The notes: generated from the letters alone by a model not told the origin. 64,000 nt of DNA from Paenibacillus_E qinlingensis_A (GCF_031455095.1 NZ_JAVDSB010000001.1:806001-870000); one strand, 5' to 3'. Counted from the first letter of the stretch, positions 35,048 to 44,720 are shown. Program-made: numbers and translations.

Positions 35048-36169
35048 TTATTGACCTAAATCGATCTTTTCAATCAATCCAGGCAGTTCTTTTTCTGCGA
35101 ATTGTTGGTATTGTGCTTGCTCAAGGCCACCTCTGAGCGAATCTTTGACAGCATCAAACGATTTAACAGATCTAGATTCCACCTTGATGATGTGATAGCC
35201 GAATTCGGTTTCAACAGGGTCGCCGATTACCCCAACCGTTTGATTAATAGCAGCGACTTTGAAGCCTTCAACCCATTGACTTACAGCAGCATCAGCATAA
35301 AGTCCGCCCGCATCCTTTGAACCTGGATCTTCGGAATATTGTTTGGCAAGTGCAGTAAAGTCCCCGCCATTTTTAAGCTTGGATGCTACATCTTTGGCAA
35401 TTGTGAGTGCTTCTTCCTTCGTGCGAAGTGCTTTTCCTTCTTCATCCGATAGTCCAATTAAAATATGACGAACAGACGCAATGGTATAAGCATCTTTATC
35501 TGCTTTAAGTGCCGCATCATATTGTGCTTTCAACTGCGTATCAGTAATGCTTGATTTCACGTAGTTCGATGCCGTCAAACTGCCCACCAAGAAATACTGA
35601 ATAGCACTCTCTGACGTATTCACATTCTTCAAGTCGGCAACAAACTTAGCTTCGCCCATTTGTTGCTTCCATGCTGCAACTTGTAAAGCCGCACTTTCCT
35701 TAGCTGCTGCGATATCAGCCTCTGAAGCACGACTATAGAGAACGCGGTTCGTTACTAATTCCTTCAGAATACCTGTCTGATACTCCACGTTATCTTTGGA
35801 GGCAGCATGGTTGCTGTTGAATAAAGCTTTGAGATTAAAGAAGGCATCGAAATCAGCTCTTGTCACAGTCCCGCCTTTATAAGTGGCAACCATTTGATTC
35901 GGATTATTGCCAATCCAAATCGTGCTTGTCTCATCATCCCACGCTACCTTTTTGCCTAGCGAGTCGCTCATGAAACGTAAAGGAACATAAGTTGTCCCTT
36001 CGTAAATAAAGCCTTTGCTATCCGTTGGCGTTTTTTCGACACCATCAAACATATACGTCAGATTACGGAAGGCTACTTCAATCTGAGTTCCTGCAGCAAA
36101 AGCTACCGTTCCACTTAAAACTGATCCAATCGTTAAACCCACGATAAGTCCTTTTACTTTATCCTTCAT
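35048..36169 (-). CDS. exported parvulin-type peptidyl-prolyl isomerase with stalk domain
   Basis: About 373 residues. A signal peptide (MKDKVKGLIVGLT, cleavage near VAFAAG) has no lipobox. A copper-amine-oxidase-like stalk domain follows (about 30-95) with YVPLRFMSDSLGKKVAWD, as in the amidase at 10.8 kb. Then comes a SurA/PrsA-like helical chaperone region and a rotamase domain (about 240-355) with VRHILIG, ALAKQYSEDPGSKDAGGLY and EFGYHIIKVE. It probably folds exported proteins. The start chosen is ATG 36169, with AAAGGTGG 10 bases upstream; an upstream TTG/ATG extension is less likely. It stands alone. Confidence 0.9.
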   Translation of the reverse strand: MKDKVKGLIVGLTIGSVLSGTVAFAAGTQIEVAFRNLTYMFDGVEKTPTDSKGFIYEGTTYVPLRFMSDSLGKKVAWDDETSTIWIGNNPNQMVATYKGGTVTRADFDAFFNLKALFNSNHAASKDNVEYQTGILKELVTNRVLYSRASEADIAAAKESAALQVAAWKQQMGEAKFVADLKNVNTSESAIQYFLVGSLTASNYVKSSITDTQLKAQYDAALKADKDAYTIASVRHILIGLSDEEGKALRTKEEALTIAKDVASKLKNGGDFTALAKQYSEDPGSKDAGGLYADAAVSQWVEGFKVAAINQTVGVIGDPVETEFGYHIIKVESRSVKSFDAVKDSLRGGLEQAQYQQFAEKELPGLIEKIDLGQ

Positions 36170-36351
36170 TATGTGTGATCCACCTTTCATTTCTTGTCCT
36201 ACCAATAATTCACCGAAGGTTGAGAGATTTCCTTTATTTTATTCCGTTTGAATTGAAGGAATTCATTACCTGTTTGTTGTATTTGTAGAGGTAGAGACGA
36301 TTTGCAACACGCATCTTAGAAGTAGGACATGTCGAAATAGGGGGGGATAAT

Positions 36352-38358
36352 GTGGGAGCAAATGTTGGTATTCCAAGCTCCGAGGATTTGTTTCTGCTTC
36401 ATGAAGGATCCCTTTTCCACAGTTATCGTATCTTAGGGGCACATGTTAGCAAAGAAAAAGGGCATGAGGGTGTTCGATTCGCCGTATGGGCACCACATGC
36501 AAAAACTGTCTTTGTACTTGGAGATTTCAATGAGTGGCAAACCGGCGAGCATCACATGGAAAAGATTAGTTCGTTAGGCCTCTGGATGCTTTTTATTCCA
36601 GAAGCGAGTGAAGGTGACTATTACAAGTTCGAAATTCATAGTCAGACGGGACAGATTTTAATAAAAGCAGATCCCTATGCCTTCTATTCCGAGTTAAGGC
36701 CCGGTACTGCTTCTCGGGTTGTTGATTTGGGTGGTTATGACTGGCAGGATCAAGCCTGGCAGCTCCAGAAGAAAGATGTACCTGCGTATAACAAGCCGCT
36801 TTCCATTTACGAGGTGCATCTTGGCACCTGGCGAAAGAAAGACCGCAAGAGCGAAGAGCTGTATACGTATGAGCAATTAACGACTGAGTTAGTAGATTAT
36901 GCGGTAGAAATGGGCTATACGCACATTGAGGTAATGCCTCTGGCCGAGCATCCCTTTGATCGCTCTTGGGGGTACCAAGCAACGGGGTACTACTCCGTTA
37001 CAAGTCGTCATGGGTCGCCAAAGGAATTCATGCGATTCGTGGATACGTGTCATCAGAAGGGTATCGGCGTCATTATGGACTGGGTACCTGGTCATTTCTG
37101 CAAAGACAGTCATGGACTACGTCAGTTTGATGGCAAGCCTTTGTATGAATATGAAGATCCTCGCAAAGCGGAAAAGCTCGAGTGGGGAACACTCACTTTC
37201 GATTTTGGCAGACCGGAGGTTCAGAGTTTTTTAATCTCAAATGCCGTATTTTGGATGGACATGTATCATATGGATGGGATACGCGTTGATGCGGTTGCTT
37301 CCATGTTACATTTAAATTTCGGCAGATGGGATGAAACTCCGATTCGCAACCAACAGGGTGGCGAGGAGAATCTAGAGGCAGTCGCGTTCATTCGCAAATT
37401 GAATCAAGTTGTGTTCTCCTATTTCCCCAATGCCCTGATGATGGCAGAAGATTCAACGGATTGGCCGCTCGTAACTGCACCCGTCCACGAAGGTGGATTA
37501 GGGTTTAACTACAAGTGGAATATGGGCTGGATGAACGATATGCTGAAATATATGAAGCTGGATCCCATCCATCGCAGGTACAATCACAAGTTAATTACGT
37601 TTTCGTTCATGTACGCTTGGAGTGAGAATTATGTACTTCCTCTTTCACATGATGAGGTTGTGCATGGAAAGCGTTCACTCCTGCATAAAATGCCTGGTGA
37701 CTATTGGCAGAAATTCGCTAATTTGAGGGTGTTATATGGGTACATGTCGGGGCATCCAGGTAAAAAGCTGCTCTTTATGGGAAGTGAATTCGGTCAATTC
37801 GATGAATGGAAAGATCTTGAAGAGCTGGATTGGTTTTTGTTAGATGGTTATGAGAAACACGAGCAGATGCATCATTACGTGAAGTCGCTCAATCAGTTTT
37901 ATTTGAATGAACCAGCCTTATGGCAGCTGGATCATGATCCAGCAGGGTTTGCGTGGATTAACCCCCATGACGAGACCCAAAGTGTTGTCACTTATATGCG
38001 AAAAGGGACTGCGCCGGAGGATGAACTTATTCTTGTGTGTAATTTCACCCCCGTTGTTCATCCGGATTATCGAATCGGCGTTCCGAAATTAGGTGTATAC
38101 GAAGTTGTTTTCAATAGCGATGCGTCTGAGTTTGGCGGTTCTGGTCAAGGCAATACACTGCCGATCACAAGCAAAGCTAGCCCCATGCATGGTCATCCGT
38201 ATAGTTTATCTCTATGTATTCCGCCGCTTGCGGCTGTTTATATCAAGTGTGTGAGTGAATTCCAATCAGAGCATGATGAAGTTGAAGGGGGAAATCAAAT
38301 ATGCGCAGTAAAGAATGTGTTGCCATGCTCCTCGCTGGAGGAGAAGGGCGAAGATTAG
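36352..38358 (+). CDS. glgB: 1,4-alpha-glucan branching enzyme
   Basis: It makes the alpha-1,6 branches of glycogen. 668 residues: an N-terminal CBM48-like domain (about 25-115, FAVWAPHAKTVFVLGDFNEW), then a GH13 barrel with DWVPGHFCKDSHGL, catalytic DGIRVDAVASML, AEDSTDWP and LSHDEVVHGK, and a C-terminal beta domain. The last ~20 residues (GGNQICAVKNVLPCSSLEEK) are unlike other GlgB ends; they are encoded inside the start of glgC, a 58-base overlap in another frame. The start is a GTG with GGGGGGGA upstream. It is the first gene of the glg operon. Confidence 0.96.
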   Translation: MGANVGIPSSEDLFLLHEGSLFHSYRILGAHVSKEKGHEGVRFAVWAPHAKTVFVLGDFNEWQTGEHHMEKISSLGLWMLFIPEASEGDYYKFEIHSQTGQILIKADPYAFYSELRPGTASRVVDLGGYDWQDQAWQLQKKDVPAYNKPLSIYEVHLGTWRKKDRKSEELYTYEQLTTELVDYAVEMGYTHIEVMPLAEHPFDRSWGYQATGYYSVTSRHGSPKEFMRFVDTCHQKGIGVIMDWVPGHFCKDSHGLRQFDGKPLYEYEDPRKAEKLEWGTLTFDFGRPEVQSFLISNAVFWMDMYHMDGIRVDAVASMLHLNFGRWDETPIRNQQGGEENLEAVAFIRKLNQVVFSYFPNALMMAEDSTDWPLVTAPVHEGGLGFNYKWNMGWMNDMLKYMKLDPIHRRYNHKLITFSFMYAWSENYVLPLSHDEVVHGKRSLLHKMPGDYWQKFANLRVLYGYMSGHPGKKLLFMGSEFGQFDEWKDLEELDWFLLDGYEKHEQMHHYVKSLNQFYLNEPALWQLDHDPAGFAWINPHDETQSVVTYMRKGTAPEDELILVCNFTPVVHPDYRIGVPKLGVYEVVFNSDASEFGGSGQGNTLPITSKASPMHGHPYSLSLCIPPLAAVYIKCVSEFQSEHDEVEGGNQICAVKNVLPCSSLEEKGED

Positions 38359-39449
38359 GCGTACTGACGAACAATTTAGCTAAGCCAGCTGTACACTTTG
38401 GCGGCAAATATCGCATCATTGATTTTACTCTCAGCAATTGTACGAATTCAGGGATTGATACGGTTGGGGTACTTACCCAATATCAGCCTCTCGTATTGAA
38501 TACTTACATTGGTATTGGAAGCTCTTGGGATCTTGACCGCAAGTATGGCGGTGTTACGGTGCTGCCACCGTTCATGGAGCAAAAAGGCGGCGACTGGTAC
38601 AAAGGTACTGCTAACGCGATCTATCGCAACATTGGCTTTATCGAGCAATATGATCCGGAATATGTGCTGGTCATTTCAGGTGACCATATTTATAAAATGG
38701 ATTACGACCTCATGCTTTCCTATCACAAAGAAAAAAATGCGGACGCGACTATCGCCGTTATCGAAGTGAAATGGGAAGAAACAAGCCGCTTTGGCATCAT
38801 GAGCGTAAATGAGAAGCAGGAGATTACGGAATTCGCTGAGAAGCCGAAGGAAGCAAACTCTAACTTAGCGTCCATGGGAATTTACATTTTTAACTGGAAA
38901 GCGTTAAAATCCTATTTGCTGGAAGATGAGGCGAATCCGGAGTCAAGCAAAGATTTTGGGAAAGATATCATTCCGATGATGCTGAAGGATGAAGCGAGAA
39001 TGTTTGCTTATCCATTCCAAGGCTATTGGAAAGACGTCGGTACCATTGATAGTCTATGGGAAGCGAATATGGACCTTTTGGACGACAATAATGAACTAAA
39101 CCTCAATGATAAAGACTGGCGCGTGTATTCTCAGAATCCGTATCAACCTGCTCAATATGTAGCACCTACAGCCAATATTAAACGTTCTTTGGTCAATGAG
39201 GGCTGCGCGATTTTTGGAGATGTTGATCATTCTGTCCTTTTCTTCGGTGTTCAGGTTGGTGAAGGCAGCCAGATTAAAGATTCCGTCATTATGCCAAATG
39301 CCAAAATTGGTAACAACGTAACGATTATCAAAGCAATTATTGGTGAAAATACGGTGGTTGAAGATGGTGCGGTTGTTGATGGTGCAGGAGAAATTGTACT
39401 TATTGGCGGTAACGAGCGGGTAACAGGCTACGCTAATCAGAAGGGATGA
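38301..39449 (+). CDS. glgC: glucose-1-phosphate adenylyltransferase (catalytic subunit)
   Basis: It makes ADP-glucose, the committed donor for glycogen. 382 residues: the nucleotidyltransferase loop AMLLAGGEGRRLGVLTNNLAKPA is intact, followed by FGGKYRIIDFTLSNCTNSGI, SGDHIYKMDY, and a C-terminal left-handed beta-helix (from about 290, SQIKDSVIMPNAKIGNN). The start has GGGGGAAA upstream and lies inside glgB, so the two genes overlap by 58 bases. glgD follows after 6 bases. Confidence 0.96.
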   Translation: MRSKECVAMLLAGGEGRRLGVLTNNLAKPAVHFGGKYRIIDFTLSNCTNSGIDTVGVLTQYQPLVLNTYIGIGSSWDLDRKYGGVTVLPPFMEQKGGDWYKGTANAIYRNIGFIEQYDPEYVLVISGDHIYKMDYDLMLSYHKEKNADATIAVIEVKWEETSRFGIMSVNEKQEITEFAEKPKEANSNLASMGIYIFNWKALKSYLLEDEANPESSKDFGKDIIPMMLKDEARMFAYPFQGYWKDVGTIDSLWEANMDLLDDNNELNLNDKDWRVYSQNPYQPAQYVAPTANIKRSLVNEGCAIFGDVDHSVLFFGVQVGEGSQIKDSVIMPNAKIGNNVTIIKAIIGENTVVEDGAVVDGAGEIVLIGGNERVTGYANQKG

Positions 39450-39455
39450 TGTCAG

Positions 39456-40565
39456 ATGAAACACGTGATGGGAGTCATTAATTTAGTCAATGAACCGGAT
39501 GATTTGGAGGAACTGACTTATTTCCGCTGCCCGGCATCCGTGCCATTCGGTGGACGTTATCGGTTAATCGATTTTGCACTTTCGAATATGGTGAATTCAG
39601 GGATTGACAACGTAGCCGTATTCACACAACACAAATATCGTTCGCTCATGGATCATCTTGGGTCTGGTAAAGAATGGGATTTAGATCGTAAACGTGGGGG
39701 ACTATTCGTCCTTCCATCCGTTCTTGATGAACCGACAGGGATTTCTCGCGGAGATTTGTATCAATTCTATAGTCATCGTGACTATTTCTACCGTGGTAAA
39801 GAAGAGTTCGTTATTATTTCCCGCAGTCACATGGTATGCAATCTGGATTTGAACGATGCTGTTCGTTACCATGAAGATATGCAAGCGGATATCACGGTGA
39901 TTTACAAGCAAACAGACGAAGAGGTTCATGGGAAATTCCGCCGGATGGCAGTTAAAGAGACCGGTCAAGTTACGTTGATGGAAGATCACACAGGCCGCTT
40001 GCGGACGAACAACATCTCCATGGAAATGTATATCATGAGCAAGGCATTGCTCTTGGATATGGTGGAATCCTGCCTAGCGCAAGGATATGATCATTTGGTT
40101 CGTGACGGCATTATGAAAAATATTGATAAGTTAAGCGTATACGGCTACAAATTTGAAGGGCATCTGGGCATTGTGAATTCCATTCAAGGCTATTACAAGC
40201 ACAGTATGCAGCTGTTGAACCCAGCGATTTGGCGTGAACTCTTCTTCCAGAAGAATCTGATTTATACCAAAGTAAAGGATGAACCGCCTGCTAAATATTG
40301 GGACTCGGCTTCTGCCAAGAACGCGCTTATCGCGAATGGCTGTCAAATCGAAGGGAAAGTCGAGAACAGTATTTTGTTCCGTGGCGTGAAGATCCGCAAA
40401 GGTGCTTATGTGAAAAATAGTATCATCCTGCAAAACTGCGAGATTGAGGAAAACGTCATTATCGAGAACTCGATACTGGATAAGGATGTATTCATCAGCC
40501 GTGGCCGTGTGTTAACGGGGGACAACAAAGCCCCATTTATTGCAGCAAAAACGAAAGTCATCTAA
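39456..40565 (+). CDS. glgD: GlgD, regulatory subunit of ADP-glucose pyrophosphorylase
   Basis: A 369-residue paralogue of GlgC. It keeps FGGRYRLIDFALSNMVNSGI and the C-terminal beta-helix (SILFRGVKIRKGAYVKNS), but the pyrophosphorylase nucleotide loop is replaced by VINLVNEPDDLEELTYFR, so it is not expected to be catalytic. In Bacillota GlgC and GlgD form a hetero-oligomer in which GlgD raises activity. Six bases separate it from glgC. Confidence 0.93.
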   Translation: MKHVMGVINLVNEPDDLEELTYFRCPASVPFGGRYRLIDFALSNMVNSGIDNVAVFTQHKYRSLMDHLGSGKEWDLDRKRGGLFVLPSVLDEPTGISRGDLYQFYSHRDYFYRGKEEFVIISRSHMVCNLDLNDAVRYHEDMQADITVIYKQTDEEVHGKFRRMAVKETGQVTLMEDHTGRLRTNNISMEMYIMSKALLLDMVESCLAQGYDHLVRDGIMKNIDKLSVYGYKFEGHLGIVNSIQGYYKHSMQLLNPAIWRELFFQKNLIYTKVKDEPPAKYWDSASAKNALIANGCQIEGKVENSILFRGVKIRKGAYVKNSIILQNCEIEENVIIENSILDKDVFISRGRVLTGDNKAPFIAAKTKVI

Positions 40566-40610
40566 GAGCAGGAGCGATCCCTGCACCACCAAAGTTGGAG
40601 GAGTGGCAAG

Positions 40611-42041
40611 ATGAGAATACTGTTCGCGGCTTCGGAGGCCGTGCCTTTTATAAAAACAGGTGGATTAGCAGATGTGATTGGCTCCTTACCCAAGGAGCTG
40701 ACCCAACAAGGGCTTGATGTGCGGGTCATTTTGCCCAAATACGGGGATATCCCTGCTAAGTTTAGAGACAAAATGTCACAAGTGGCAGCATTCGATGTTC
40801 AATTAGGCTGGCGCAAACAATATATCGGCATTGATGTGCTTGAACATGAAGGAGTCACCTTTTACTTCGTGGATAATGAATTTTATTACAAGCGTTCAGG
40901 CATCTATGGTTTTGGCGATGAAGCGGAGCGTTTTGGCTTCTTCTGTCGCGGGGTCATCGAGGCGCTTCCCTACCTGGACTTCCAGCCGGACGTGATTCAT
41001 TGTCATGATTGGCAAGCGGGAATGATTCCTGTTTTGTTAAAGGCCCATTATCAGCATTTGCCTTTCTTTAGCGAAATCAAAACGATGACGACTGTGCATA
41101 ACCTGAAGTATCAAGGTGTGTTTGGTCAAGAAGTGTTCAAAGATTTGTTCGGCTTGTCCGACGATCATTTCTCTGGAACCGCCCTTGAGCTTCATGGTGG
41201 GGCTAGTTTCCTAAAAGGCGGACTCTTGTATTCAGATCAAATTACAACCGTTAGCCAGACCTATGCAGAGGAAATTCAAACGCCGTATTACGGCGAGTTT
41301 TTGGACAGCCTGCTGCGCCATCGTAGAAATCAATTGACGGGCATCGTGAATGGGATTGATTACGATATTTTCGACCCCATGACGGATAAGAATCTCGTCG
41401 TGAATTACCGTGATTCCTTGCCGAAGAAAACGCAGAATAAAATAGCGCTTCAGGAGCGCCTAGGGCTTCCTGTGGATGGCGATATCCCGATGATCGTACT
41501 CGTGACTCGTTTGGTGCAGCAGAAAGGCTTAGATCTCATTCAACACGTCCTGCGCGAGATTCTAACGCTCAATATTCAGCTTGTTGTTCTGGGGACTGGC
41601 GAGCCTGTCTACGAGCAAATGTTTCGGGATGCGGCCGCTGCTTATCCGACCAAGGTGTCTGCCCATATTTACTTCGACGAAGCGTTAGCCCATCAGTTTT
41701 ATGCAGCTTCGGACCTCTTCTTGATGCCATCCCAATTCGAGCCATGCGGCATCGGTCAATTGATTGCCCTTCGCTATCGTTCTGTGCCGATCGTACGGGA
41801 AACAGGTGGTCTGAAGGATACGGTGCAGCCGTATAATGAGTTCACAGGAGAAGGGACAGGCTTCTCGTTCACGCACTACAACGCTCATGATATGCTGCAT
41901 ATCATCCGACGAGCGGTATTCTTTTATAAGAATGATCGGGACAGTTGGATGAAGATTCAGCAAAATATGAAAAAATGTGACTATAGCTGGCGCAGATCCG
42001 CGCAGCAGTATATCGCACTTTACAAAGAAATGATCTCTTAA
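40611..42041 (+). CDS. glgA: glycogen synthase (ADP-glucose dependent, GT5)
   Basis: 476 residues with the GT5 N-terminal ADP-glucose-binding motif KTGGLADV starting at K15, then VIHCHDWQAGMIPVLLK, and the C-terminal GT-B half with VTRLVQQKGLDL and FLMPSQFEPCGIGQLIALRYRSVP. It transfers glucose from ADP-glucose to the growing chain. It has GGAGG upstream of its ATG, is the last gene of the glg operon, and a terminator follows. Confidence 0.96.
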   Translation: MRILFAASEAVPFIKTGGLADVIGSLPKELTQQGLDVRVILPKYGDIPAKFRDKMSQVAAFDVQLGWRKQYIGIDVLEHEGVTFYFVDNEFYYKRSGIYGFGDEAERFGFFCRGVIEALPYLDFQPDVIHCHDWQAGMIPVLLKAHYQHLPFFSEIKTMTTVHNLKYQGVFGQEVFKDLFGLSDDHFSGTALELHGGASFLKGGLLYSDQITTVSQTYAEEIQTPYYGEFLDSLLRHRRNQLTGIVNGIDYDIFDPMTDKNLVVNYRDSLPKKTQNKIALQERLGLPVDGDIPMIVLVTRLVQQKGLDLIQHVLREILTLNIQLVVLGTGEPVYEQMFRDAAAAYPTKVSAHIYFDEALAHQFYAASDLFLMPSQFEPCGIGQLIALRYRSVPIVRETGGLKDTVQPYNEFTGEGTGFSFTHYNAHDMLHIIRRAVFFYKNDRDSWMKIQQNMKKCDYSWRRSAQQYIALYKEMIS

Positions 42042-42054
42042 CGATTGTGAATAG

Positions 42055-42089
42055 GACCTCCTCATTCGGAAGATTGAGGGGGTCTTTTT
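42055..42089 (+). terminator. rho-independent terminator after glgA
   Basis: GACCTCCTCA (42055-42064) pairs with TGAGGGGGTC (42075-42084) with one wobble, followed by TTTTT. Confidence 0.85.
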
Positions 42090-42149
42090 CGTTATTTAGA
42101 AAATTCAGGTATAATAGGGGCAGACAAGTAAAGAGGGTTGGAGTGGTAA

Positions 42150-43613
42150 ATGATGGGCATGGATTGGTTTTCTCATATGTTAACCGTGTTGTTCGTCGTC
42201 AATATTTTATTGGCGCTCACGGTGGTGTTCTTAGAACGACGTAATGTTGCGGCTACATGGTCTTGGTTAATGGTGCTATTATTCATTCCTATTCTAGGCT
42301 TTCTATTGTACGTGATGCTGGGGCAAAACCTGAGCCGACGTAAACTGTATAAATGGAATAAGCGCATGCAGGAACGAATGCAGACGGTGATTGGCGAGCA
42401 ACGGCAGCAACTCATGGAGGGGACTTTTCCCTATATTGATCCCATGGTAAAGGATTATCGGTATTTAATTTATTTGAATGTAGCTACGAATGATTCATTC
42501 TTATCACAGAATAATGAAGTACATATCTTCACGGATGGTGTGGAGAAATTTAATGATTTGATCAGCCGTCTGGAGGAAGCCGTAAACCATATCCATATGC
42601 AATACTATATTGTGAAAAATGATTCCTTAGGTCAGCGAATTATGGAAGTGCTAACTCGCAAAGCCGCGCAAGGTGTTACGGTTCGCTTTCTTTATGATGA
42701 TATCGGTTCGCGTACGTTGAAGGACTCCTTTTTTAAAGATTTTTTGCAGGCAGGCGGGCACAAAGCTGCATTTTTTCCATCGCGTATTCCTTTTCTGAAC
42801 TATCGTGTGAATTATCGGAATCATCGTAAGCTAGTGGTCATTGATGGACAAATTGGCTATATTGGCGGATTTAATATCGGAAATGAATACCTTGGATTAA
42901 ACCCTAAGTTTGGCTATTGGCGCGATACGCATCTTCGCCTGAGAGGCACTGTCGTGCGTGCGTTACAATCCCGATTCATCCTTGACTGGAATTTGGCTTC
43001 GTCAGAGACGCTTGAAGTGGGTGCCGGTCATTTTCCGGAGATTGTGAATAGTGCTGAGCAAGGGAAGGTCCCTATGCAAATTGTTGCAAGTGGTCCGAAC
43101 GAGACTTGGCCGCACTTCGTGTATACATTCCTCAAGCTGATACATATGGCCAAAAGTCGCATTTTGCTGCAAACGCCTTATTTTATTCCCGAAGAAAGTA
43201 TGTTGAATGCGTTGCGAATTGCTGCGCTTTCGGGGATTGATGTGCGGATTATGATACCGGAGAAGGCTGATCATCTCTTCGTACACTGGGCTTCTTTGTA
43301 TTATGTAGGTGAATTGCTGCGCGCTGGCGTGAAATGTTATCTATATGATTATGGATTTCTACATGCCAAAACGATTATTGTAGATGGCAAAGTAGCATCG
43401 GTAGGAACAGCGAATTTCGATATTCGCAGCTTGCGGCTAAATTTTGAGACGAATGCGCTGATGTTTCATGAGGAGACCGCTAGAAAGCTGGAAGAAACTT
43501 TCTGGATGGATATGGAGGGGTGTATGGAGTTGACCTTGGAGGAGTATGAGAAGCGATCGCTTCGCATCCGATTCCTGGAGTCGATTTCGAAGTTGATTTC
43601 CCCGATCTTGTAA
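42150..43613 (+). CDS. cls: cardiolipin synthase (phospholipase D superfamily)
   Basis: A 487-residue membrane enzyme joining two phosphatidylglycerols into cardiolipin. Two N-terminal hydrophobic segments (about 5-65) anchor it. Two HxKxxxxD motifs follow: HRKLVVID from H225 and HAKTIIVD from H405, each followed by the Gly-rich GGFNIGNEY or GTANFDIRS segments. ATG 42150 is followed by two more in-frame ATGs within four codons, so the start is uncertain by a few residues. The gene is monocistronic, between two hairpins. Confidence 0.94.
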   Translation: MMGMDWFSHMLTVLFVVNILLALTVVFLERRNVAATWSWLMVLLFIPILGFLLYVMLGQNLSRRKLYKWNKRMQERMQTVIGEQRQQLMEGTFPYIDPMVKDYRYLIYLNVATNDSFLSQNNEVHIFTDGVEKFNDLISRLEEAVNHIHMQYYIVKNDSLGQRIMEVLTRKAAQGVTVRFLYDDIGSRTLKDSFFKDFLQAGGHKAAFFPSRIPFLNYRVNYRNHRKLVVIDGQIGYIGGFNIGNEYLGLNPKFGYWRDTHLRLRGTVVRALQSRFILDWNLASSETLEVGAGHFPEIVNSAEQGKVPMQIVASGPNETWPHFVYTFLKLIHMAKSRILLQTPYFIPEESMLNALRIAALSGIDVRIMIPEKADHLFVHWASLYYVGELLRAGVKCYLYDYGFLHAKTIIVDGKVASVGTANFDIRSLRLNFETNALMFHEETARKLEETFWMDMEGCMELTLEEYEKRSLRIRFLESISKLISPIL

Positions 43614-43619
43614 AAGGGA

Positions 43620-43646
43620 AAGGCCCGTGCTTACAGCACGGGCCTT
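43620..43646. terminator. bidirectional hairpin between cls and the VOC gene
   Basis: AAGGCCCGTGC (43620-43630) pairs perfectly with GCACGGGCCTT (43636-43646) around TTACA. The T-run is better on the minus strand (TTTCCCTTTTA), but position and stem suit both convergent genes. Confidence 0.8.
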
Positions 43647-43659
43647 ATGATGCGTATGT

Positions 43660-44085
43660 TTAGAAAGATTCACCGCTATCAAGATTAAACTGCCAAAGAA
43701 TGCCGAATTTGTCTTCTATTTGACCGTATAGTTTACTCCAGTCCGTCGCTTGCAGCTCCATAACTACTTTGCCGCCAACTTTCAACTTATGAAATACATT
43801 TGTAAGTTCTTCTTCGTTAGGGCTGACATAAGAAAGACTAATGTTGTTCCCTACAACGTATGGCATACCTGGGAACGTGTCGGAAAACATCAGAGGGCTT
43901 CCGTTAATATCCAAACGAGTGTGCATGACACCGTTTTTAGCCTCTTCAGGCAGCGGATAGTCAGGGTTTTGCGGCATATCGCCAAATGTAATCATTTTTG
44001 GAGATGGCAGATTAAATGCGTCTGCATAGAAATTTACAACTTCTCGGGTGTTTCCTGGGAAATTTAAATAAGCATTAATTGACAT
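43660..44085 (-). CDS. VOC-fold protein (PhnB/glyoxalase-like)
   Basis: About 141 residues with the PhnB-type vicinal oxygen chelate fold: SINAYLNFPGNTREVVNFYADAF at the start, GVMHTRLDINGSPLMFSD, then VSPNEEELTNVFHKL and DKFGILWQFNLD at the end. The start is ATG 44085, with AGAGGAG 7 bases upstream; an ATG two codons earlier overlaps that site. Members include metal-dependent enzymes and resistance proteins, but most PhnB-like ones have no known reaction. Confidence 0.88.
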   Translation of the reverse strand: MSINAYLNFPGNTREVVNFYADAFNLPSPKMITFGDMPQNPDYPLPEEAKNGVMHTRLDINGSPLMFSDTFPGMPYVVGNNISLSYVSPNEEELTNVFHKLKVGGKVVMELQATDWSKLYGQIEDKFGILWQFNLDSGESF

Positions 44086-44161
44086 GACCATTCTCCTCTA
44101 ATTTGTGAATTGGGACAACCTCCTATATTCTACCACTGGTTACTTAGAAAATCCACCAGCC

Positions 44162-44611
44162 CTATAAGCGGAGTAATAGGGACTGGAGTTGACTTCTGCC
44201 TTCGGTGGACAAGGATTGGAGCACCTCATCCGAAGCTTGGCTCATCGCGGCACGTGCTTTTGCAATCAAGGGAGGCGCTGCTTCCGTCAACTGGAGGAAG
44301 GTGGCTCGGCGGTCGTCAGGATCAGTCGTACGCACGAGGAGGGCCTCTTGTTCAAGCGCATCCACGAATTGGGTAACGGTGCGTGCTTTGATGCCTAATT
44401 TGGAAGCAAGATCGGACATGCGGATGCTTCCTTCTTCTTCAATGGCGATGAGTACCCGTACGCGAGGCCCTGTCAAATAAGCAGGTATCCCTAGCGCAGC
44501 TAAGTGCTCTTCGAATTGTGTATGCAAACGATGGGTCGTACGGATTAATAGCTGCAAAATGTCACCTGCAGTTGGTGTGGATGGACCCTCTGGGAAATGG
44601 TTAGGCTTCAT
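44162..44611 (-). CDS. MarR-family transcriptional regulator, divergent to the oxidoreductase
   Basis: 149 residues with the winged helix SIRMSDLASKLGIKARTVTQFVDALE and wing TDPDDRRATFLQLTE. The ribosome site AAGGAGG lies close to the ATG. It is transcribed divergently from the quinone-oxidoreductase-like gene, and the gap holds a perfect palindrome over that gene's -10 element, so the protein most likely represses the oxidoreductase and possibly itself. Relatives respond to phenolic or oxidative signals; the ligand is unknown. Confidence 0.91.
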   Translation of the reverse strand: MKPNHFPEGPSTPTAGDILQLLIRTTHRLHTQFEEHLAALGIPAYLTGPRVRVLIAIEEEGSIRMSDLASKLGIKARTVTQFVDALEQEALLVRTTDPDDRRATFLQLTEAAPPLIAKARAAMSQASDEVLQSLSTEGRSQLQSLLLRL

Positions 44612-44619
44612 AATCCTCC

Positions 44620-44648
44620 TTGACAGTTGCGATATTACTGAGTATACT
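44620..44648 (+). promoter_or_regulatory. sigma-A promoter of the oxidoreductase gene
   Basis: TTGACA (44620-44625) and TATACT (44643-44648) are exactly 17 bases apart. The -10 lies inside the palindrome at 44636-44653. Confidence 0.75.
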
Positions 44649-44653
44649 CAGTA
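44636..44653. promoter_or_regulatory. MarR operator palindrome over the promoter
   Basis: TACTGAGTATACTCAGTA is an 18-bp perfect palindrome. A second, half-conserved copy (ACTGAGTATAC, 44665-44675) lies 12 bases downstream. Both lie between divergent genes, and the first covers the plus-strand -10 box. Confidence 0.75.
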
Positions 44654-44720
44654 TCAATCGAATTACTGAGTATACACAATAATTATACCATAGATGGTGT
44701 GAAAAGAGGAGGGAACGATA

